Below, piece by piece: positions 15,546-26,872 of a DNA stretch of 64,000 nucleotides. The DNA comes from Phenylobacterium deserti. GTDB lineage: Bacteria > Pseudomonadota > Alphaproteobacteria > Caulobacterales > Caulobacteraceae. The stretch is from positions 62,001 to 126,000 of the forward strand of contig CAMCXF010000002.1 in the NCBI GenBank assembly GCA_945883235.1, written 5' to 3'. Numbering within the stretch: the first letter of the stretch is position 1; each line of letters opens with the position of its first letter. The position numbers and the translations under genes were made by a program. The notes beneath the pieces are model-generated. The model did not search any database, was not told the origin of the DNA, and was given only the letters and a program-made list of their open reading frames with translations.

Positions 15546-15982
15546 ATGTGTTCACGCGCAAGATCCGGGGATTTCGTCTGCTCGACCTGGTGGGTGTCAG
15601 CCTGCTGGTGGTGATCATTCTGGGTGTGTACCTCGCCAAGACCCTGGCCGGGCGTGAGCGCGCCGAGATCGCGACCGTCGAGCGTGAAATCAAGACCGTG
15701 AAGGCGCGCATTCGTCTCCTGCAGGCTGAGGTCGCGCACCTGGAACAACCGGGACGGATCGAACGTCTGTCAGTTGCCTATCTGAAAATGGAGACGGTGC
15801 CAGCCAGCCGCGAGGCGACCGCCGAGCAACTCGCCGATCTGGCGCGCGCGGGCCCGGCCCCCAAGGCCGATGCTGTATCTGCCGTCGCCACCATGGTGGA
15901 TGGAACCGGGGTGACCCCGGGCGTCCCGCCGCCGCCGCCGGCCGAGGCTCGGCCAGCCCAGTTGGCCGAGGCCGCCCGATGA
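15542..15982 (+). CDS. ftsL: Cell division protein FtsL (putative)
   Basis: Bitopic protein of 146 aa: short cytoplasmic N-terminus, one membrane helix (about residues 15-34, [20 protein letters not shown]), then a coiled-coil stretch (about 38-72) rich in Glu, Arg and Lys heptads, and a Pro/Ala-rich tail. Sequence conservation of FtsL is low; the call rests on topology and its exact slot between rsmH and ftsI. FtsL with FtsB and FtsQ activates FtsW/FtsI at the septum. The tail after residue 100 is longer than in E. coli FtsL. Confidence 0.85.
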   Translation: MNVFTRKIRGFRLLDLVGVSLLVVIILGVYLAKTLAGRERAEIATVEREIKTVKARIRLLQAEVAHLEQPGRIERLSVAYLKMETVPASREATAEQLADLARAGPAPKADAVSAVATMVDGTGVTPGVPPPPPAEARPAQLAEAAR

Positions 15983-17736
15983 GCCTCAGTCAGCCGTCCA
16001 TGGGTCGCTCTGGACTGCCCCGTTGGCTGATCGAACGCATCTGGGGCCTGGAGCACGCGTTCGAGCGTGCCCGGGCTTCGGGCCGGGCGGAGGACGACAC
16101 CCGCCTGCGCATCTTCTTCGTGCTGGCGCTGTTTTCCTTGTTCTTTGTCACCTTGGCGATCGGGGCGACCCGGGCAGCAATGTTCTCTGATGCGGCGCGC
16201 AATCTCGGCTTCGTGGCCCCTGTTGGCGCGTCGCGGGCCGATCTTGTGGACCGTAACGGACGCATGTTGGCGGCCAACCTGGTTCACTACGGCCTCTACA
16301 TCGATCCCCGCGAAATCTGGGACCAGGCCGAAACCCGTCGCGGCCTGCTACAGATGCTGCCGGACCTGGATGCTGCGCGACTGCAGCGCGCGCTCAGGGG
16401 TAATCGGCGGGTGTTCGTGATGGGCGCGCTTGATCCCGGCGATCGCAATCGCGTGCATAGCCTGGGCCTGCCGGGCGTCAGCTTCGAGCCCGAACAGCAC
16501 CGGGTCTACCCACTGGGCACGACGGCCGCCCACATCATCGGATTTTCGGATAGTGGCGGCGAAGGACTGGCAGGCGCGGAAGCGGCCTTCAACGAAGAGA
16601 TTCGCGCCGCCTCCGTCAAGGGCGAGACCATTCCACTGTCCATCGACCTGCGGGTCCAGGGTGCGCTGGAGGACGAGATCTACAAGGCTGTGGCAGAGTT
16701 CACACCGCGCGGCGCCGTCGGCATCGTCACCGACGTGCAGACCGGTGAAGTCCTGGGCATGTCCAGCTGGCCGGTTTTCGATCCAAACAAGCCGGGCAAG
16801 GCCAGCGAGTACAGCCGCACCAATCGTGCCGCAGCTTCGGTCTTCGAGATGGGTTCGACCTTCAAGGGCTTCACCGTCGCCATCGGCCTCGACGCAGGGG
16901 TAACCACGCCCAAGACCACCTTCGACGCCCGGTTTCCCTACCAGCTCGGCTATCGTACTATCCACGACTACCACGCCGCCCGGAAGATCCTCAGTCTGGT
17001 AGAGGTGTTCCAGCATTCCTCCAACATCGGCACCGCCAAGCTCGCCCAAAGTGTCGGTCCGACGCGGATGTCTCAGTATTTCAATGGCCTGGGGCTGACA
17101 TCGCCGGCCAAGGTTGAGTTGCTGGAAAGTGCGCGTCCGTTGACTCCCAAGGTCTGGAACGACGACGCAGTTGCCTCGACCTCGTTCGGCCACGGCATCA
17201 ACGTCAGTCCGCTGGCGCTGTCGCGGGCCTATGGCGCGGTGCTGAACGGTGGGCGTCTGATCCCGATGACCATCCGCAAATTGCCAGCCGACGCCAGGAC
17301 CAGTGGCCCCCGGGTGATGTCGGAAAAGACCTCGCTGCAGATGCTGTCGATCATGCGGGCCAATGTGACCGGCGGCAGCGGCAAGTCAGCCAACGTCGCG
17401 GGCTATTACGTGGGCGGCAAAACCGGTACCGGCGAGAAATATGACCCGGCGATCCGCGCGTACAATCACGCCCGGCAGGTTTCGTCCTTCGCCGCGATCT
17501 TCCCGACCACCGGCGGCGCTGACACCAAACGCTACTTCGTGCTGGTGTTGCTGGACGAACCGCATGGAACGGCCAACAGCGCCGGATATTCCACCGGTGG
17601 CTGGGTCGCGGCCCCGGCGGCAGGTCGGATCATCGAGCGCATCGCGCCGTTCCTGGGTGTCCAGCGCCGTAACGACCTGACCCAGGCTATCCCCGTCGAG
17701 GAGCCTGTCGAGGCGGAAACGGCGGGGGCGCAGTGA
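15979..17736 (+). CDS. ftsI: Peptidoglycan transpeptidase FtsI (PBP3)
   Basis: Class B penicillin-binding protein of 585 aa, the septal transpeptidase. One N-terminal membrane helix (about 40-62), a pedestal domain (about 80-230), and the transpeptidase domain with SxxK = STFK (catalytic S293), SxN = SSN near 347, and KTGTG near 480. It overlaps ftsL by ATGA and murE by GTGA. The target of cephalexin/aztreonam-type beta-lactams in other species. Confidence 0.95.
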   Translation: MSLSQPSMGRSGLPRWLIERIWGLEHAFERARASGRAEDDTRLRIFFVLALFSLFFVTLAIGATRAAMFSDAARNLGFVAPVGASRADLVDRNGRMLAANLVHYGLYIDPREIWDQAETRRGLLQMLPDLDAARLQRALRGNRRVFVMGALDPGDRNRVHSLGLPGVSFEPEQHRVYPLGTTAAHIIGFSDSGGEGLAGAEAAFNEEIRAASVKGETIPLSIDLRVQGALEDEIYKAVAEFTPRGAVGIVTDVQTGEVLGMSSWPVFDPNKPGKASEYSRTNRAAASVFEMGSTFKGFTVAIGLDAGVTTPKTTFDARFPYQLGYRTIHDYHAARKILSLVEVFQHSSNIGTAKLAQSVGPTRMSQYFNGLGLTSPAKVELLESARPLTPKVWNDDAVASTSFGHGINVSPLALSRAYGAVLNGGRLIPMTIRKLPADARTSGPRVMSEKTSLQMLSIMRANVTGGSGKSANVAGYYVGGKTGTGEKYDPAIRAYNHARQVSSFAAIFPTTGGADTKRYFVLVLLDEPHGTANSAGYSTGGWVAAPAAGRIIERIAPFLGVQRRNDLTQAIPVEEPVEAETAGAQ

Positions 17737-19187
17737 CCGTCCGCCTGACCTCTCTGGTAAAGCGACACCTGGGTGTCGACCCTGAGATCACCGGTGTGAC
17801 CGCTGACAGTCGCAAGGTGAAGCCGGGCTTCCTGTTTGCAGCCCTTTCCGGCTCCCAGACTGACGGTGCCGCATTCGCCGCCAAGGCTGTAGAGGCTGGT
17901 GCGGCGGCGGTCCTGGCGCAGGAGGACCTCAATCTATCTGTCCCCACGCTGGTATGCCGCGATCCGCGCCGGGGTTACGCGCTGGCTGCGGCCAATTTCT
18001 GGGGTCGCCAGCCCCAGACCTGCGTGGCGGTGACCGGCACCAACGGCAAGACCTCGGTGGCCACGTTCTGCCGCCAGATGTTCTCCCACGCTGGTCATGT
18101 CTCGGCCAGCATGGGCACGCTTGGCGTCACCGTCTCGCGACCCGGCGGCGTTGTCGATCAAATCACGCCGCCTGGCCTGACCACCCCAGATGCCGGCGAT
18201 CTGGCTGAATTATTGATGCGAATCAGTCAGTTGGGCGTGACGCATTTTGCCATGGAAGCCTCCTCCCACGGCATTGATCAGCGACGCCTCGACGGGGTGC
18301 GTTTATCAGCCGCAGGCTTCCTTAATCTGACGCAGGATCACCTGGATTATCACGGCACCATGGAGGGCTATCGCGGCGCGAAGCTCCGGCTGTTTGAACA
18401 ACTTATGCCGCGCGGCGCCACGGCGGTCCTGAACGCCGACTCCGAGGCCTTCCCGTTCTTTGCTGCAGCCTCGGTTGTGTCGGGTCAGAGGGTGATGAGC
18501 GTCGGCGAGACCGGCCAGGCATTGCGCCTGATGTCTCGTACGCCCCTTGCCGATGGCCAGCGCCTGTCGATCCGCGCCGAGGGGCGTATCTATGACGTGA
18601 AACTCCCGCTGGTGGGCGCATTTCAGGCATCGAATGCCATGGTCGCTGCGGGACTGTGCCGGGCCGCAGGCCTCAGCTACGACGACACATTCGCAGCGCT
18701 GGAAAAAATCGACGGTGCCCCTGGGCGTCTTCAACGGGTGGGCCAGGCACCCCGCGGTGGCGAGGCCTATGTCGACTATGCCCATACGCCTGATGGCCTG
18801 GAGACGGTGCTGCGCGCCCTTCGCCCTCATGTACGTGGCAAGCTGATCGTCGTGTTCGGCGCGGGCGGAGATCGCGACAAGACCAAGCGTCCCTTGATGG
18901 GCCGGTTTGCGGCGACTCTGGCAGACGTCGCCATCGTCACCGACGACAATCCTCGCTCCGAGATTCCCGCCGCGATCCGGGCCGAGATCATGTCGGGAAA
19001 TGCGGGCCTGACGGAAATCGGCGATCGCCGCGCAGCTATCCAGGCGGCTGCAGCGTTGTTGCAGGATGGAGATGTCCTGGTGGTGGCCGGCAAAGGCCAC
19101 GAGCAAGGTCAGACTGTTGGCTCCACCGTCCATCCGTTCGACGATGTCGCAGAGACCGCCAAGGCCCTGGAGTTGGTCCATGGGTGA
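17733..19187 (+). CDS. murE: UDP-MurNAc-L-Ala-D-Glu:meso-DAP ligase MurE
   Basis: Mur ligase of 484 aa adding the third stem residue. ATP loop VTGTNGKTSVATF near residue 102; FLNLTQDHLDYHGTM and YVDYAHTPDGLE are family blocks; DNPR in IVTDDNPRSEIP identifies the meso-diaminopimelate-adding type, as expected for a Gram-negative. The GTG start at 17733 overlaps the ftsI stop. It overlaps murF by 8 bases. Confidence 0.96.
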   Translation: MTVRLTSLVKRHLGVDPEITGVTADSRKVKPGFLFAALSGSQTDGAAFAAKAVEAGAAAVLAQEDLNLSVPTLVCRDPRRGYALAAANFWGRQPQTCVAVTGTNGKTSVATFCRQMFSHAGHVSASMGTLGVTVSRPGGVVDQITPPGLTTPDAGDLAELLMRISQLGVTHFAMEASSHGIDQRRLDGVRLSAAGFLNLTQDHLDYHGTMEGYRGAKLRLFEQLMPRGATAVLNADSEAFPFFAAASVVSGQRVMSVGETGQALRLMSRTPLADGQRLSIRAEGRIYDVKLPLVGAFQASNAMVAAGLCRAAGLSYDDTFAALEKIDGAPGRLQRVGQAPRGGEAYVDYAHTPDGLETVLRALRPHVRGKLIVVFGAGGDRDKTKRPLMGRFAATLADVAIVTDDNPRSEIPAAIRAEIMSGNAGLTEIGDRRAAIQAAAALLQDGDVLVVAGKGHEQGQTVGSTVHPFDDVAETAKALELVHG

Positions 19188-20598
19188 CCGGATCGCGACC
19201 ACGCCGCTCTGGGCATCGCGTGAAATTGCAGCGGCGACCGGCGGCTCGACCAGCGGTGACTTCTCTGCCACCGGGGTTTCCATAGACACACGCAGCCTGG
19301 AACCCGGCGACCTGTTCATCGCGCTGGCCGGCGCCCGGGACGGTCATGACTTTGTCGATCTGGCGATGCGCAAGGGCGCGTCTGGCGTGCTGTCGTCGCA
19401 GGCTGTGGCAGCGCCGTCGGTCGTCGTCGCCGATACGATGGCCGCTCTCGAACTGCTGGGTAGCGCGGCGCGCAAGCGGGCTGTGAACGCCCGTCGGGGT
19501 GCCGTGACCGGGTCTGTCGGCAAGACCAGCGTCACCCAGGCGGTGATGGCAGGCCTGTCGCTGGCCGGTCGGGCGCATTCGTCCGTGAAGTCCTACAACA
19601 ACCATATCGGCGTGCCGCTGACGCTGGCCCGAATGCGACGGGACGCCGAGCGCGCGGTGTTCGAGGTCGGCATGAACCACGCTGACGAGATCCGTCCCCT
19701 GTCCCGCATGGTCCGCCCCCACGCTGTCCTCGTGACCACAGTCGGCCCGGTGCATACCGAGAATTTCCCCGATGGTGAGTTGGGCGTAGCCAGGGCCAAG
19801 GCCGAAATTTTCGAAGGCCTGGAGCCCGGCGGTGTTGCAATCCTAAATGCCGACAACAGCTGGTTCGACCTGCTGAATGCCGAAGCTCAAAGAGTCGGGG
19901 CTGTGGTGCGGACTTTTGGTACGGGCGCAGACTGCGACGCTCAGCTGATCGACTTCGCCGTCGCGGGGCCAAAGGCGGTGATCTCTGCCCGTTGGCGCGG
20001 CAAGGTACTCGACTTCCCGATCCTGCAGACCGGGCTCCACTGGGGCCTGAACAGCATGGCCGTGTTGCTGATGCTTGAAGCGCTGGACGTCACGCTTGAC
20101 GATGGCCTGGCGGCGCTGGGCAGCTTCGAACCACTTGTCGGTCGTGGTGCCGAGGTGGCGGTTCGCTTGGCAAAGGGGGCATTCACCCTGATCGACGAGA
20201 GCTATAACGCCAATCCGATCTCCATGGCATCGGCCATCGCGACATTGGGGGCCAGAAAGACGGCGGCTCGCCGGATCGTGGCGCTGACGGACATGCTGGA
20301 GCTGGGGCCCGAAGCCAACGGGCTTCATGCCGCAATCGCCACCGCGTTGGACGCTGCATCGATCGACCTTGTGTTCTGCGCGGGTCCTTTGATGAAATCA
20401 CTCTGGGATGCGCTTCCGCCGACTCAGCGGGGCGGCTACGCAAAAGCGGCTTCGGACTTGGCACCGCAGCTCGCCGGGGCCGTCCAGGCAGGCGACGTCG
20501 TGATGGTTAAGGGATCGAAGGGGTCAGAGGCCAGCGTCGTCGCTGAGGCCCTGACCGCGCTCGGTGCACCTGGAGTCGGACTTGGGGAGGCTGGCTGA
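19180..20598 (+). CDS. murF: UDP-MurNAc-tripeptide:D-Ala-D-Ala ligase MurF
   Basis: Mur ligase of 472 aa adding D-Ala-D-Ala. [17 protein letters not shown] is the N-terminal UDP-binding block, [15 protein letters not shown] the ATP loop, [15 protein letters not shown] and [13 protein letters not shown] central family motifs. The start at 19180 is set by the N-terminal alignment and the 8-base overlap with murE. The stop shares one base with mraY (TGATG). Confidence 0.95.
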   Translation: MGDRIATTPLWASREIAAATGGSTSGDFSATGVSIDTRSLEPGDLFIALAGARDGHDFVDLAMRKGASGVLSSQAVAAPSVVVADTMAALELLGSAARKRAVNARRGAVTGSVGKTSVTQAVMAGLSLAGRAHSSVKSYNNHIGVPLTLARMRRDAERAVFEVGMNHADEIRPLSRMVRPHAVLVTTVGPVHTENFPDGELGVARAKAEIFEGLEPGGVAILNADNSWFDLLNAEAQRVGAVVRTFGTGADCDAQLIDFAVAGPKAVISARWRGKVLDFPILQTGLHWGLNSMAVLLMLEALDVTLDDGLAALGSFEPLVGRGAEVAVRLAKGAFTLIDESYNANPISMASAIATLGARKTAARRIVALTDMLELGPEANGLHAAIATALDAASIDLVFCAGPLMKSLWDALPPTQRGGYAKAASDLAPQLAGAVQAGDVVMVKGSKGSEASVVAEALTALGAPGVGLGEAG

Positions 20599-21707
20599 TG
20601 TTCTACTGGCTCTACGAACAGTATGCCTCATCCGGCTATGTCCCGATCCTCAACCTGCTGAAGTATCAGACCCTCCGCACGGGGCTGGCAATCGTTACCG
20701 CCCAGATCGTTGTTGTGGCCCTGGGGTCGCGGTTCATCCGCTGGATGAAGGCTCGCCAGGGGAAGGGCCAGCCGATGCGCGCCGAGGGCATCGAGCGGCA
20801 CGTGCTGGAGAAGTCCGGCACGCCCACTATGGGCGGCGTGATGATTCTGGCGGGGTTGTTTGCGGGCACCTTGCTCTGGGCGGACCTGAGCAATGTCTAC
20901 ATCTGGGCGGTAATGCTGGTCACCGGCGGTTATGGTTTCGTCGGGTTTCTGGACGACTACGCCAAGGTCACCAAACAGACGACCGCGGGGATCTCCAGCC
21001 GTACCCGGCTGGGTCTGGAAGCCCTGATAGCCGTCGCGGCTACAGCGTTGATCATCCTCTTCGCCGCCAAGCCCCCGGAGAGCCCGGAATTGCTCACCTC
21101 GGTGACCTTCCCGATATTCAAGCAGCTCTTCGTCGACATGGGTTGGTTTTATCTGGCCTTCGGTGCCTTCGTCATTGTCGGTGCCGCCAACGCGGTGAAT
21201 TTCACCGACGGGCTGGATGGCCTTGCGACCGTGCCGGTGATGATCGCAGCCGCCGCCTACGGGCTGATCGCCTATCTGGTCGGGAACTTCATCTTCTCTG
21301 ACTACCTGCAGCTCCACTTCGTCCCGGGCGTCGGTGAGTTGGCGGTGTTCTGCGGGGCGATGATCGGGTCTCTGCTGGGGTTCCTGTGGTACAACGCGCC
21401 GCCCGCAAAGATCTATATGGGTGACACCGGCTCCCTTGCGCTGGGTGGCGCGGTCGGGACCGTCGCCGTAGCAACGCGCCATGAGATCGTGCTGGCGATC
21501 ATTGGTGGCCTGTTCGTGGTCGAGCTCTTGTCGGTGGTGATCCAGGTGGCGTGGTTCAAACGCACTGGACGCCGCATCTTCCTGATGGCGCCGATCCATC
21601 ACCATTTCGAAAAACTGGGCTGGTCGGAATCGACCATCGTCATCCGCTTCTGGATCGTCTCGATCATGCTGGCCCTTGTCGGGCTTGCTACCCTGAAACT
21701 TCGGTAG
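20598..21707 (+). CDS. mraY: Phospho-MurNAc-pentapeptide transferase MraY
   Basis: Polytopic enzyme of 369 aa making lipid I from UDP-MurNAc-pentapeptide and undecaprenyl phosphate. About ten membrane helices. Active-site motifs: [12 protein letters not shown] (near 75), GFLDDYAKV (Asp pair), [10 protein letters not shown] (near 197) and the HHHFEK segment near 334. Length is typical of alphaproteobacteria. Confidence 0.96.
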   Translation: MFYWLYEQYASSGYVPILNLLKYQTLRTGLAIVTAQIVVVALGSRFIRWMKARQGKGQPMRAEGIERHVLEKSGTPTMGGVMILAGLFAGTLLWADLSNVYIWAVMLVTGGYGFVGFLDDYAKVTKQTTAGISSRTRLGLEALIAVAATALIILFAAKPPESPELLTSVTFPIFKQLFVDMGWFYLAFGAFVIVGAANAVNFTDGLDGLATVPVMIAAAAYGLIAYLVGNFIFSDYLQLHFVPGVGELAVFCGAMIGSLLGFLWYNAPPAKIYMGDTGSLALGGAVGTVAVATRHEIVLAIIGGLFVVELLSVVIQVAWFKRTGRRIFLMAPIHHHFEKLGWSESTIVIRFWIVSIMLALVGLATLKLR

Positions 21708-21725
21708 GGGGCAGCGCAGGGCGAC

Positions 21726-23141
21726 ATGATCCCCGTCACCGCCTTTGTCGGCAAGACCGTCGCGGTGTTTGGCCTGGCCCGCACGGGGCTGGCGGCGGCG
21801 CGGGCGCTGCTGGCTGGCGGGGCGAACTTGGCGCTGTGGGACGACAAGGCCGCCTCGCGTGACGCGGCCCGGGCTGAAGGCTTTGAGCTTACCGATCTGA
21901 ACAGCGCCGACTGGAGCGGTTTCGCCGCGCTGATCTTGTCGCCTGGCGTGCCGTTGACCCACCCAAAACCGCACTGGACCGTCGATAGGGCCAGATCTGA
22001 AGGCGTCGAAATTCTGGGTGATATCGAACTGTTCGCGCGCGCCGTGAACGCGGCGCCGGAACACAAGCGACCGCGAATCGTGGCGATCACCGGCACCAAC
22101 GGCAAATCCACCACCACGGCCCTGATCGGCCACATCTGCGCCGAGGCCGGGCGCGATGTGCGCGTAGGCGGTAATATCGGCGTGGGCGTGCTTGCGCTCA
22201 ACGACATGCATGGCGGCGCGGTCTATGTGCTTGAACTCTCGTCCTATCAGCTGGATCTGACGTCCAGCCTGAAGCCCGACGTGGCTGTGATCCTGAATAT
22301 CTCCCCGGACCACCTTGAGCGGCACGGCAGCATGGAAGGCTATGTCGCCGCCAAGCGCCGGATCCTCGCCAATCAGGGAAAGGGCGACACGGCCGTCATT
22401 GGCGTCGACGATGAGTACGGCGGCCGCATCTGCACCAAGATCACCGCTGCCAACCGCCGTACGATTGTCGCCATCTCGGCCAGCAAGACCATCGGCCGGG
22501 GCGTCTACGCGCTGGACGGGTTGCTCTACGACGCTACGGCTGAACGTACCGTCGAGGTCGGTGATCTGAAGCGGGCCCGGTCGTTGCCCGGCCGGCACAA
22601 TTGGCAAAACGCCGCCGCCGCCTATGCCGCAGTAAGGGGGCTGGGCATCGATGCCGTCCAGGCCGCCCGCGCGCTCATGACATTCCCGGGTTTGGCCCAC
22701 CGGATGGAAACCGTCGGCGTGATCGGCAAGGTGCGGTTCGTGAACGACAGCAAGGCCACCAACGCCGACGCCGCGCGCCAGGCTCTGTCCAGCTATCCCA
22801 AGGTCTACTGGATTGTCGGCGGCCAGCCCAAGACCGGCGGCATCGACGACCTGGCGGATCTGTTTCCGCGTGTGACGAAAGCCTACGTCATCGGAGAGGC
22901 CGCGCCAGCGTTTGCCGAAACCCTGGCTGGTCGGGCTGAAACTGTTCTTTGCGGAACAATCGAAGGCGCGACACAGCAAGCTTTCAAGGACGCAGCTACG
23001 ACAGGTCGGGACGCCGTTGTCTTGTTGTCGCCGGCCTGCGCTTCCTTCGACCAGTTCGCCGACTTCGAAGCGCGGGGCGAGGCATTCCGCGGTGCGGTCC
23101 AGGCCCTCGCCGTCAATCCATCACTCAAGGGTGTCGCATGA
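21726..23141 (+). CDS. murD: UDP-MurNAc-L-Ala:D-Glu ligase MurD
   Basis: Mur ligase of 471 aa. N-terminal Rossmann-like domain FGLARTGLAAARALLAG; ATP loop ITGTNGKSTTTALIGH near 120; LELSSYQLD; NISPDHLERHGSM; C-terminal FVNDSKATNADAARQAL and LLSPACASFDQF are MurD hallmarks. An 18-base gap separates it from mraY; the stop overlaps ftsW (ATGA). Confidence 0.95.
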   Translation: MIPVTAFVGKTVAVFGLARTGLAAARALLAGGANLALWDDKAASRDAARAEGFELTDLNSADWSGFAALILSPGVPLTHPKPHWTVDRARSEGVEILGDIELFARAVNAAPEHKRPRIVAITGTNGKSTTTALIGHICAEAGRDVRVGGNIGVGVLALNDMHGGAVYVLELSSYQLDLTSSLKPDVAVILNISPDHLERHGSMEGYVAAKRRILANQGKGDTAVIGVDDEYGGRICTKITAANRRTIVAISASKTIGRGVYALDGLLYDATAERTVEVGDLKRARSLPGRHNWQNAAAAYAAVRGLGIDAVQAARALMTFPGLAHRMETVGVIGKVRFVNDSKATNADAARQALSSYPKVYWIVGGQPKTGGIDDLADLFPRVTKAYVIGEAAPAFAETLAGRAETVLCGTIEGATQQAFKDAATTGRDAVVLLSPACASFDQFADFEARGEAFRGAVQALAVNPSLKGVA

Positions 23142-24313
23142 CAACTGCCAGCAACGCCCACGCCTTTCCCCGCTCCGACCGATCCGCATTGGGTGTCTGG
23201 TGGTGGACCGTCGACCGGTGGATACTGGGCGTCGTCGGCGTTCTGATCGCCATCGGCGTGGTGATGTCCTTCTCGGCCAGTCCCGCTGCGGCCGCCAGGA
23301 TGAACATCGGCGATCCCTTTCATTTCGCCGTTCGCCAGTGCGTCTTCGCCGGCGGGGCAACCTTCATCCTGCTGGCCACCTCGATGTTGGACGTCCGCGA
23401 CACCCGGCGCGCCGCCTTCTTCATCTGGGCGGCGGCCATCGCGGTGATGATTGCCCTGCCGTTCATCGGCCACAACGCCAAGGGCGCGACCCGCTGGCTG
23501 GAGTTCGGCGGGTTTACTTTCCAGCCCTCGGAATACATGAAGCCGGCCCTGGTGATTCTTGTCGCCTGGATGTTCTCGGAGGGACAAAAGGGACAGGGCG
23601 TGCCCGGGGTCTCCATCGCCTTTGGCCTCTATGCTGTGTCCATCGGCCTGCTTTTGATCCAGCCGGACGTCGGGCAGACCGTGCTGATCACTATCGCCTT
23701 TGGTGCCGCGTTCTGGATGGCGGGTGTCCCAATGTCCTGGGTCATGCTGCTCGGCGCAGCGGCGGCGGCGGGGCTATCGTCGACCTATTTCCTGTTCCCG
23801 CACGTGGCCAGCCGGGTTGACCGGTTCCTGTCTCCGGACCGGGCCGACACGCATCAGGTCGACGCCGCAGCGATTGCGCAGGCCGCTGGAGGCATCTTTG
23901 GCCAAGGGCCGGGCGAGGGGGTGATGAAGCGCCACGTGCCCGATCTGCACACCGACTTCATCTATTCCGTGGGCGCGGAGGAGTACGGGTTGGTGTTCAG
24001 CCTGCTGCTGATCTCGCTGTTCGGGTTTGTGGTGATCCGTGGGCTCTACCGGGCAATGAAGCTGTCGGACCCGTTCGAGCAGGTGGCAGCGGCGGCGTTG
24101 TTCGTGCTGGTGGGCCAGCAGGCGATCATCAATGTGGCGGTGAACCTCAACCTGATCCCGACCAAGGGCATGACCCTGCCGTTCATTTCGTACGGTGGCT
24201 CATCGATGCTGGCCATGGGCCTGACGCTGGGCCTGGCGCTGGCGCTGACGCGACGTCGGCCGGGTGCCTATGCCCACGCCGAGGGCCTCTCCAAGGCCGG
24301 CACGTACTCTTAG
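23138..24313 (+). CDS. ftsW: Septal peptidoglycan glycosyltransferase FtsW
   Basis: SEDS-family polymerase of 391 aa with about ten membrane helices. RWLEFGGFTFQPSEYMKPAL, QPDVGQTVLI, and the C-terminal GMTLPFISYGGSSMLAMGL are family signatures; the conserved Asp is in QPDVGQT. It works with FtsI at the septum. The start is set by the ATGA overlap with murD. An N-terminal cytoplasmic tail of about 25 residues precedes the first helix. Confidence 0.95.
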   Translation: MTTASNAHAFPRSDRSALGVWWWTVDRWILGVVGVLIAIGVVMSFSASPAAAARMNIGDPFHFAVRQCVFAGGATFILLATSMLDVRDTRRAAFFIWAAAIAVMIALPFIGHNAKGATRWLEFGGFTFQPSEYMKPALVILVAWMFSEGQKGQGVPGVSIAFGLYAVSIGLLLIQPDVGQTVLITIAFGAAFWMAGVPMSWVMLLGAAAAAGLSSTYFLFPHVASRVDRFLSPDRADTHQVDAAAIAQAAGGIFGQGPGEGVMKRHVPDLHTDFIYSVGAEEYGLVFSLLLISLFGFVVIRGLYRAMKLSDPFEQVAAAALFVLVGQQAIINVAVNLNLIPTKGMTLPFISYGGSSMLAMGLTLGLALALTRRRPGAYAHAEGLSKAGTYS

Positions 24314-24327
24314 AGGGGTTCCGGGCC

Positions 24328-25422
24328 ATGCGCAGGATCGCCGTTGTCGCTGCCGGAGGGACCGGGGGGCATCTATTTCCCGCCCAGGCGCTTGCTGAGG
24401 CGCTGATCGCCCGCGGCTGGGGCATAGTGCTGGCCTCTGATGAGCGCGTGGCGGGCCTCGCCCAGGACTTTCCAGCGGAACGGCAAATCGGGCTGTCGGC
24501 GGCGACCTTCAAATCCGGCGACCCCATCGGTATGATGCGTGCGGGGTTCGCCGTGATGCGCGGCGCATTGCAGGCGCGAGCGCTGTTCCATGAGATCAAT
24601 CCGAATGTGGTGGTAGGTTTCGGCGGCTATCCCTCGGCACCCGCGCTGGTGGCCGCCCTGCTGGATCGTCGCCCCACGGTGATCCACGAGCAGAACGCGG
24701 TGATGGGCCGGGCTAACCGCATGCTGGCGCCGTGGGTCAAGACCGTGGCCTGCGCCTTTCCGACGCTGAAGAAAGCCCCGCCCAAGGTGGCCGTCCGCGC
24801 CCAGGTGGTGGGCAATCCGATCCGACCGCCGATCCGCGCCCTGGCCGAACTGGCCTATGTGCCGCCCGAGCCCGGTGGACCGCTGCGTTTGTTGGTCACG
24901 GGAGGCAGCCAGGGTGCGCGGCTGTTGTCCGAATTGGTACCCGAGGCGGTCAAGGCGCTTCCGGATGAGCTGAAGGCCCGGCTGACGGTCCAGCAGCAGA
25001 CCCGCGCAGAATCCATGAACACCGCGCGCCGGATCTATCGCGACGCGTTGGTCGAGGCCGAGATCGCACCTTTCTTCCGCGACATGGCCAGCCGCCTGCG
25101 TGACGCTCATCTGGTGATTGGTCGAGCCGGGGCGGGCACAGTCTGCGAGTTTGCAGTCGCCGGTCGCCCGTCAATCCTGGTGCCTTTGGCTATCGCGCTG
25201 GACGACGACCAGGGCCAGAACGCCAAGCTGCTTGCTGACGTGGGCGGGGCCGAGATTGCGCGCGAAAGTCAGCTGACGGTGGACAGTCTGGCGACTGCGC
25301 TGGCCACCCTGCTGAGCAATCCGGAGCGCCTGGCACGCATGGCCGCGGCGGCGCGGTCGGTGGCGATCCCCGATGCCGCAGAACGTCTTGCCGATGTGGT
25401 GGAGCGAACGGCGCGTCCTTGA
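24328..25422 (+). CDS. murG: UDP-GlcNAc transferase MurG
   Basis: GT28 glycosyltransferase of 364 aa converting lipid I to lipid II at the inner membrane face. [15 protein letters not shown] lies at the N-terminus; [13 protein letters not shown] and [12 protein letters not shown] follow; the C-terminal donor domain has [13 protein letters not shown] and [17 protein letters not shown]. Fourteen bases separate it from ftsW. Confidence 0.95.
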   Translation: MRRIAVVAAGGTGGHLFPAQALAEALIARGWGIVLASDERVAGLAQDFPAERQIGLSAATFKSGDPIGMMRAGFAVMRGALQARALFHEINPNVVVGFGGYPSAPALVAALLDRRPTVIHEQNAVMGRANRMLAPWVKTVACAFPTLKKAPPKVAVRAQVVGNPIRPPIRALAELAYVPPEPGGPLRLLVTGGSQGARLLSELVPEAVKALPDELKARLTVQQQTRAESMNTARRIYRDALVEAEIAPFFRDMASRLRDAHLVIGRAGAGTVCEFAVAGRPSILVPLAIALDDDQGQNAKLLADVGGAEIARESQLTVDSLATALATLLSNPERLARMAAAARSVAIPDAAERLADVVERTARP

Positions 25423-25459
25423 GGTTTCCCCCGCCGCAGCATTGCGCTACCCACGCAAC

Positions 25460-26872
25460 ATGACCCGTCGTCCCGTCCCCTTCGAAATTGGCCCCGTGCA
25501 CTTCATTGGCATTGGCGGTATCGGCATGAGTGGCATCGCCGAGATCATGATGCGTACCGGCTATACGGTGCAGGGCTCCGACGCCAAGGCCAGCGCCAAT
25601 ACGGAGCGATTGGAGAAGCTGGGCGCGAAAATCTTCATTGGCCAGGACCCGGCCAATGTGGAGGGTGCCTACGCCATCGTCTATTCCACCGCCGTGAAGC
25701 CCGACAATCCGGAGATGGTGGCGGCCCGCGAGCGGCGTCTGCCGTTGGTGCGTCGCGCCGAGATGCTAGCCGAGCTGATGCGGCTTCAGTTCTCCATCGC
25801 GGTCGGCGGCACACACGGCAAGACCACCACCACCTCGATCATCGCCAGCCTGCTGGACGCCGGCGGCATGGACCCCACCGTGGTCAATGGCGGCATCATC
25901 AACGCGTACGGCACGAATGCCAAAGTGGGCACGGGTGACTGGATTGTGGTCGAGGCCGACGAGAGCGACGGCACCTTCCTGAAGCTGAAATCCACCTGCG
26001 CGGTGGTCACCAATATCGACCCCGAGCACCTGGACCACTACGGCGACTTCGACGCGGTGAAGAAGGCGTTCCGCGATTTCGTGGAAAACATCCCGTTCTA
26101 CGGGTTTGCGGCGATCTGCACGGACCACCCCGAGGTGCTGGCCATGGCGGCCCGGGTCGAGAACCGACGGCTGGTGACCTATGGCGTCAACCCCCAGGCC
26201 GAGGTGCGGGCCGAGGCGATCACCATGGGCCCTGACGGCGCGCGCTTCGACGTGGTGATCCGGCCGCGTGAGGGCGAGGCATTGCGCTTTGTCGATCTGC
26301 ATCTGCCGATGGCCGGCCACCATAATGTTCTCAACTCGCTGGCCGCTGTCGCGGTGGCCCGTGAGCTGGGCCTGGACGAGGCGGCGATCCGCAAAGGTCT
26401 TGCGGAATTCGGCGGGGTAAAGCGGCGCTTTACGACGACAGGCGTCGCGGGCGGCGTGCGCGTGGTCGACGACTATGCCCACCATCCGGTGGAGATCTTC
26501 TCGGTCTTGAAGGCCGCCCGCGCGGTGACTGGGGGCAAGGTAATCGCCGTCGTCCAGCCGCACCGCTATTCGCGGCTGAAAGACCTTTTCAACGAATTCT
26601 GCGCCTGCTTCGCCGACGCCGACACTGTGATTGTGGCCGACGTCTATGCCGCTGGTGAGGCTCCGCTAGAGGGTGTCAGCCGCGAGAGCCTGGTGGAGGG
26701 CCTGCGTCGCTATGGCCATCGCCGGGTGCTGCCGCTGGGCGCGCCGGGCGATCTGGCGGAGATGGTTCGCGGTGAGACCACTTCCGGCGATCTGGTCGTC
26801 CTGCTGGGCGCAGGCGACATCACCAGCTGGGCTTATGCCTTGCCCGGTGAACTGGAGGTCCTGTCGGCGTGA
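25460..26872 (+). CDS. murC: UDP-MurNAc:L-alanine ligase MurC
   Basis: First amino-acid ligase of the pathway, 470 aa. [17 protein letters not shown] at the N-terminus, ATP loop [17 protein letters not shown] near 115, [26 protein letters not shown] and [12 protein letters not shown] are diagnostic. The ATG at 25460 is chosen from the family N-terminus; an open frame continues upstream into murG without homology. The stop overlaps murB (GTGA). Confidence 0.95.
   Translation: MTRRPVPFEIGPVHFIGIGGIGMSGIAEIMMRTGYTVQGSDAKASANTERLEKLGAKIFIGQDPANVEGAYAIVYSTAVKPDNPEMVAARERRLPLVRRAEMLAELMRLQFSIAVGGTHGKTTTTSIIASLLDAGGMDPTVVNGGIINAYGTNAKVGTGDWIVVEADESDGTFLKLKSTCAVVTNIDPEHLDHYGDFDAVKKAFRDFVENIPFYGFAAICTDHPEVLAMAARVENRRLVTYGVNPQAEVRAEAITMGPDGARFDVVIRPREGEALRFVDLHLPMAGHHNVLNSLAAVAVARELGLDEAAIRKGLAEFGGVKRRFTTTGVAGGVRVVDDYAHHPVEIFSVLKAARAVTGGKVIAVVQPHRYSRLKDLFNEFCACFADADTVIVADVYAAGEAPLEGVSRESLVEGLRRYGHRRVLPLGAPGDLAEMVRGETTSGDLVVLLGAGDITSWAYALPGELEVLSA

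Noticed and set aside
20628-22979. A 783-codon open frame antisense to mraY and murD
   Set aside because: It mirrors conserved genes on the + strand, has His/Gln/Arg-rich composition typical of antisense frames and no recognisable domain.
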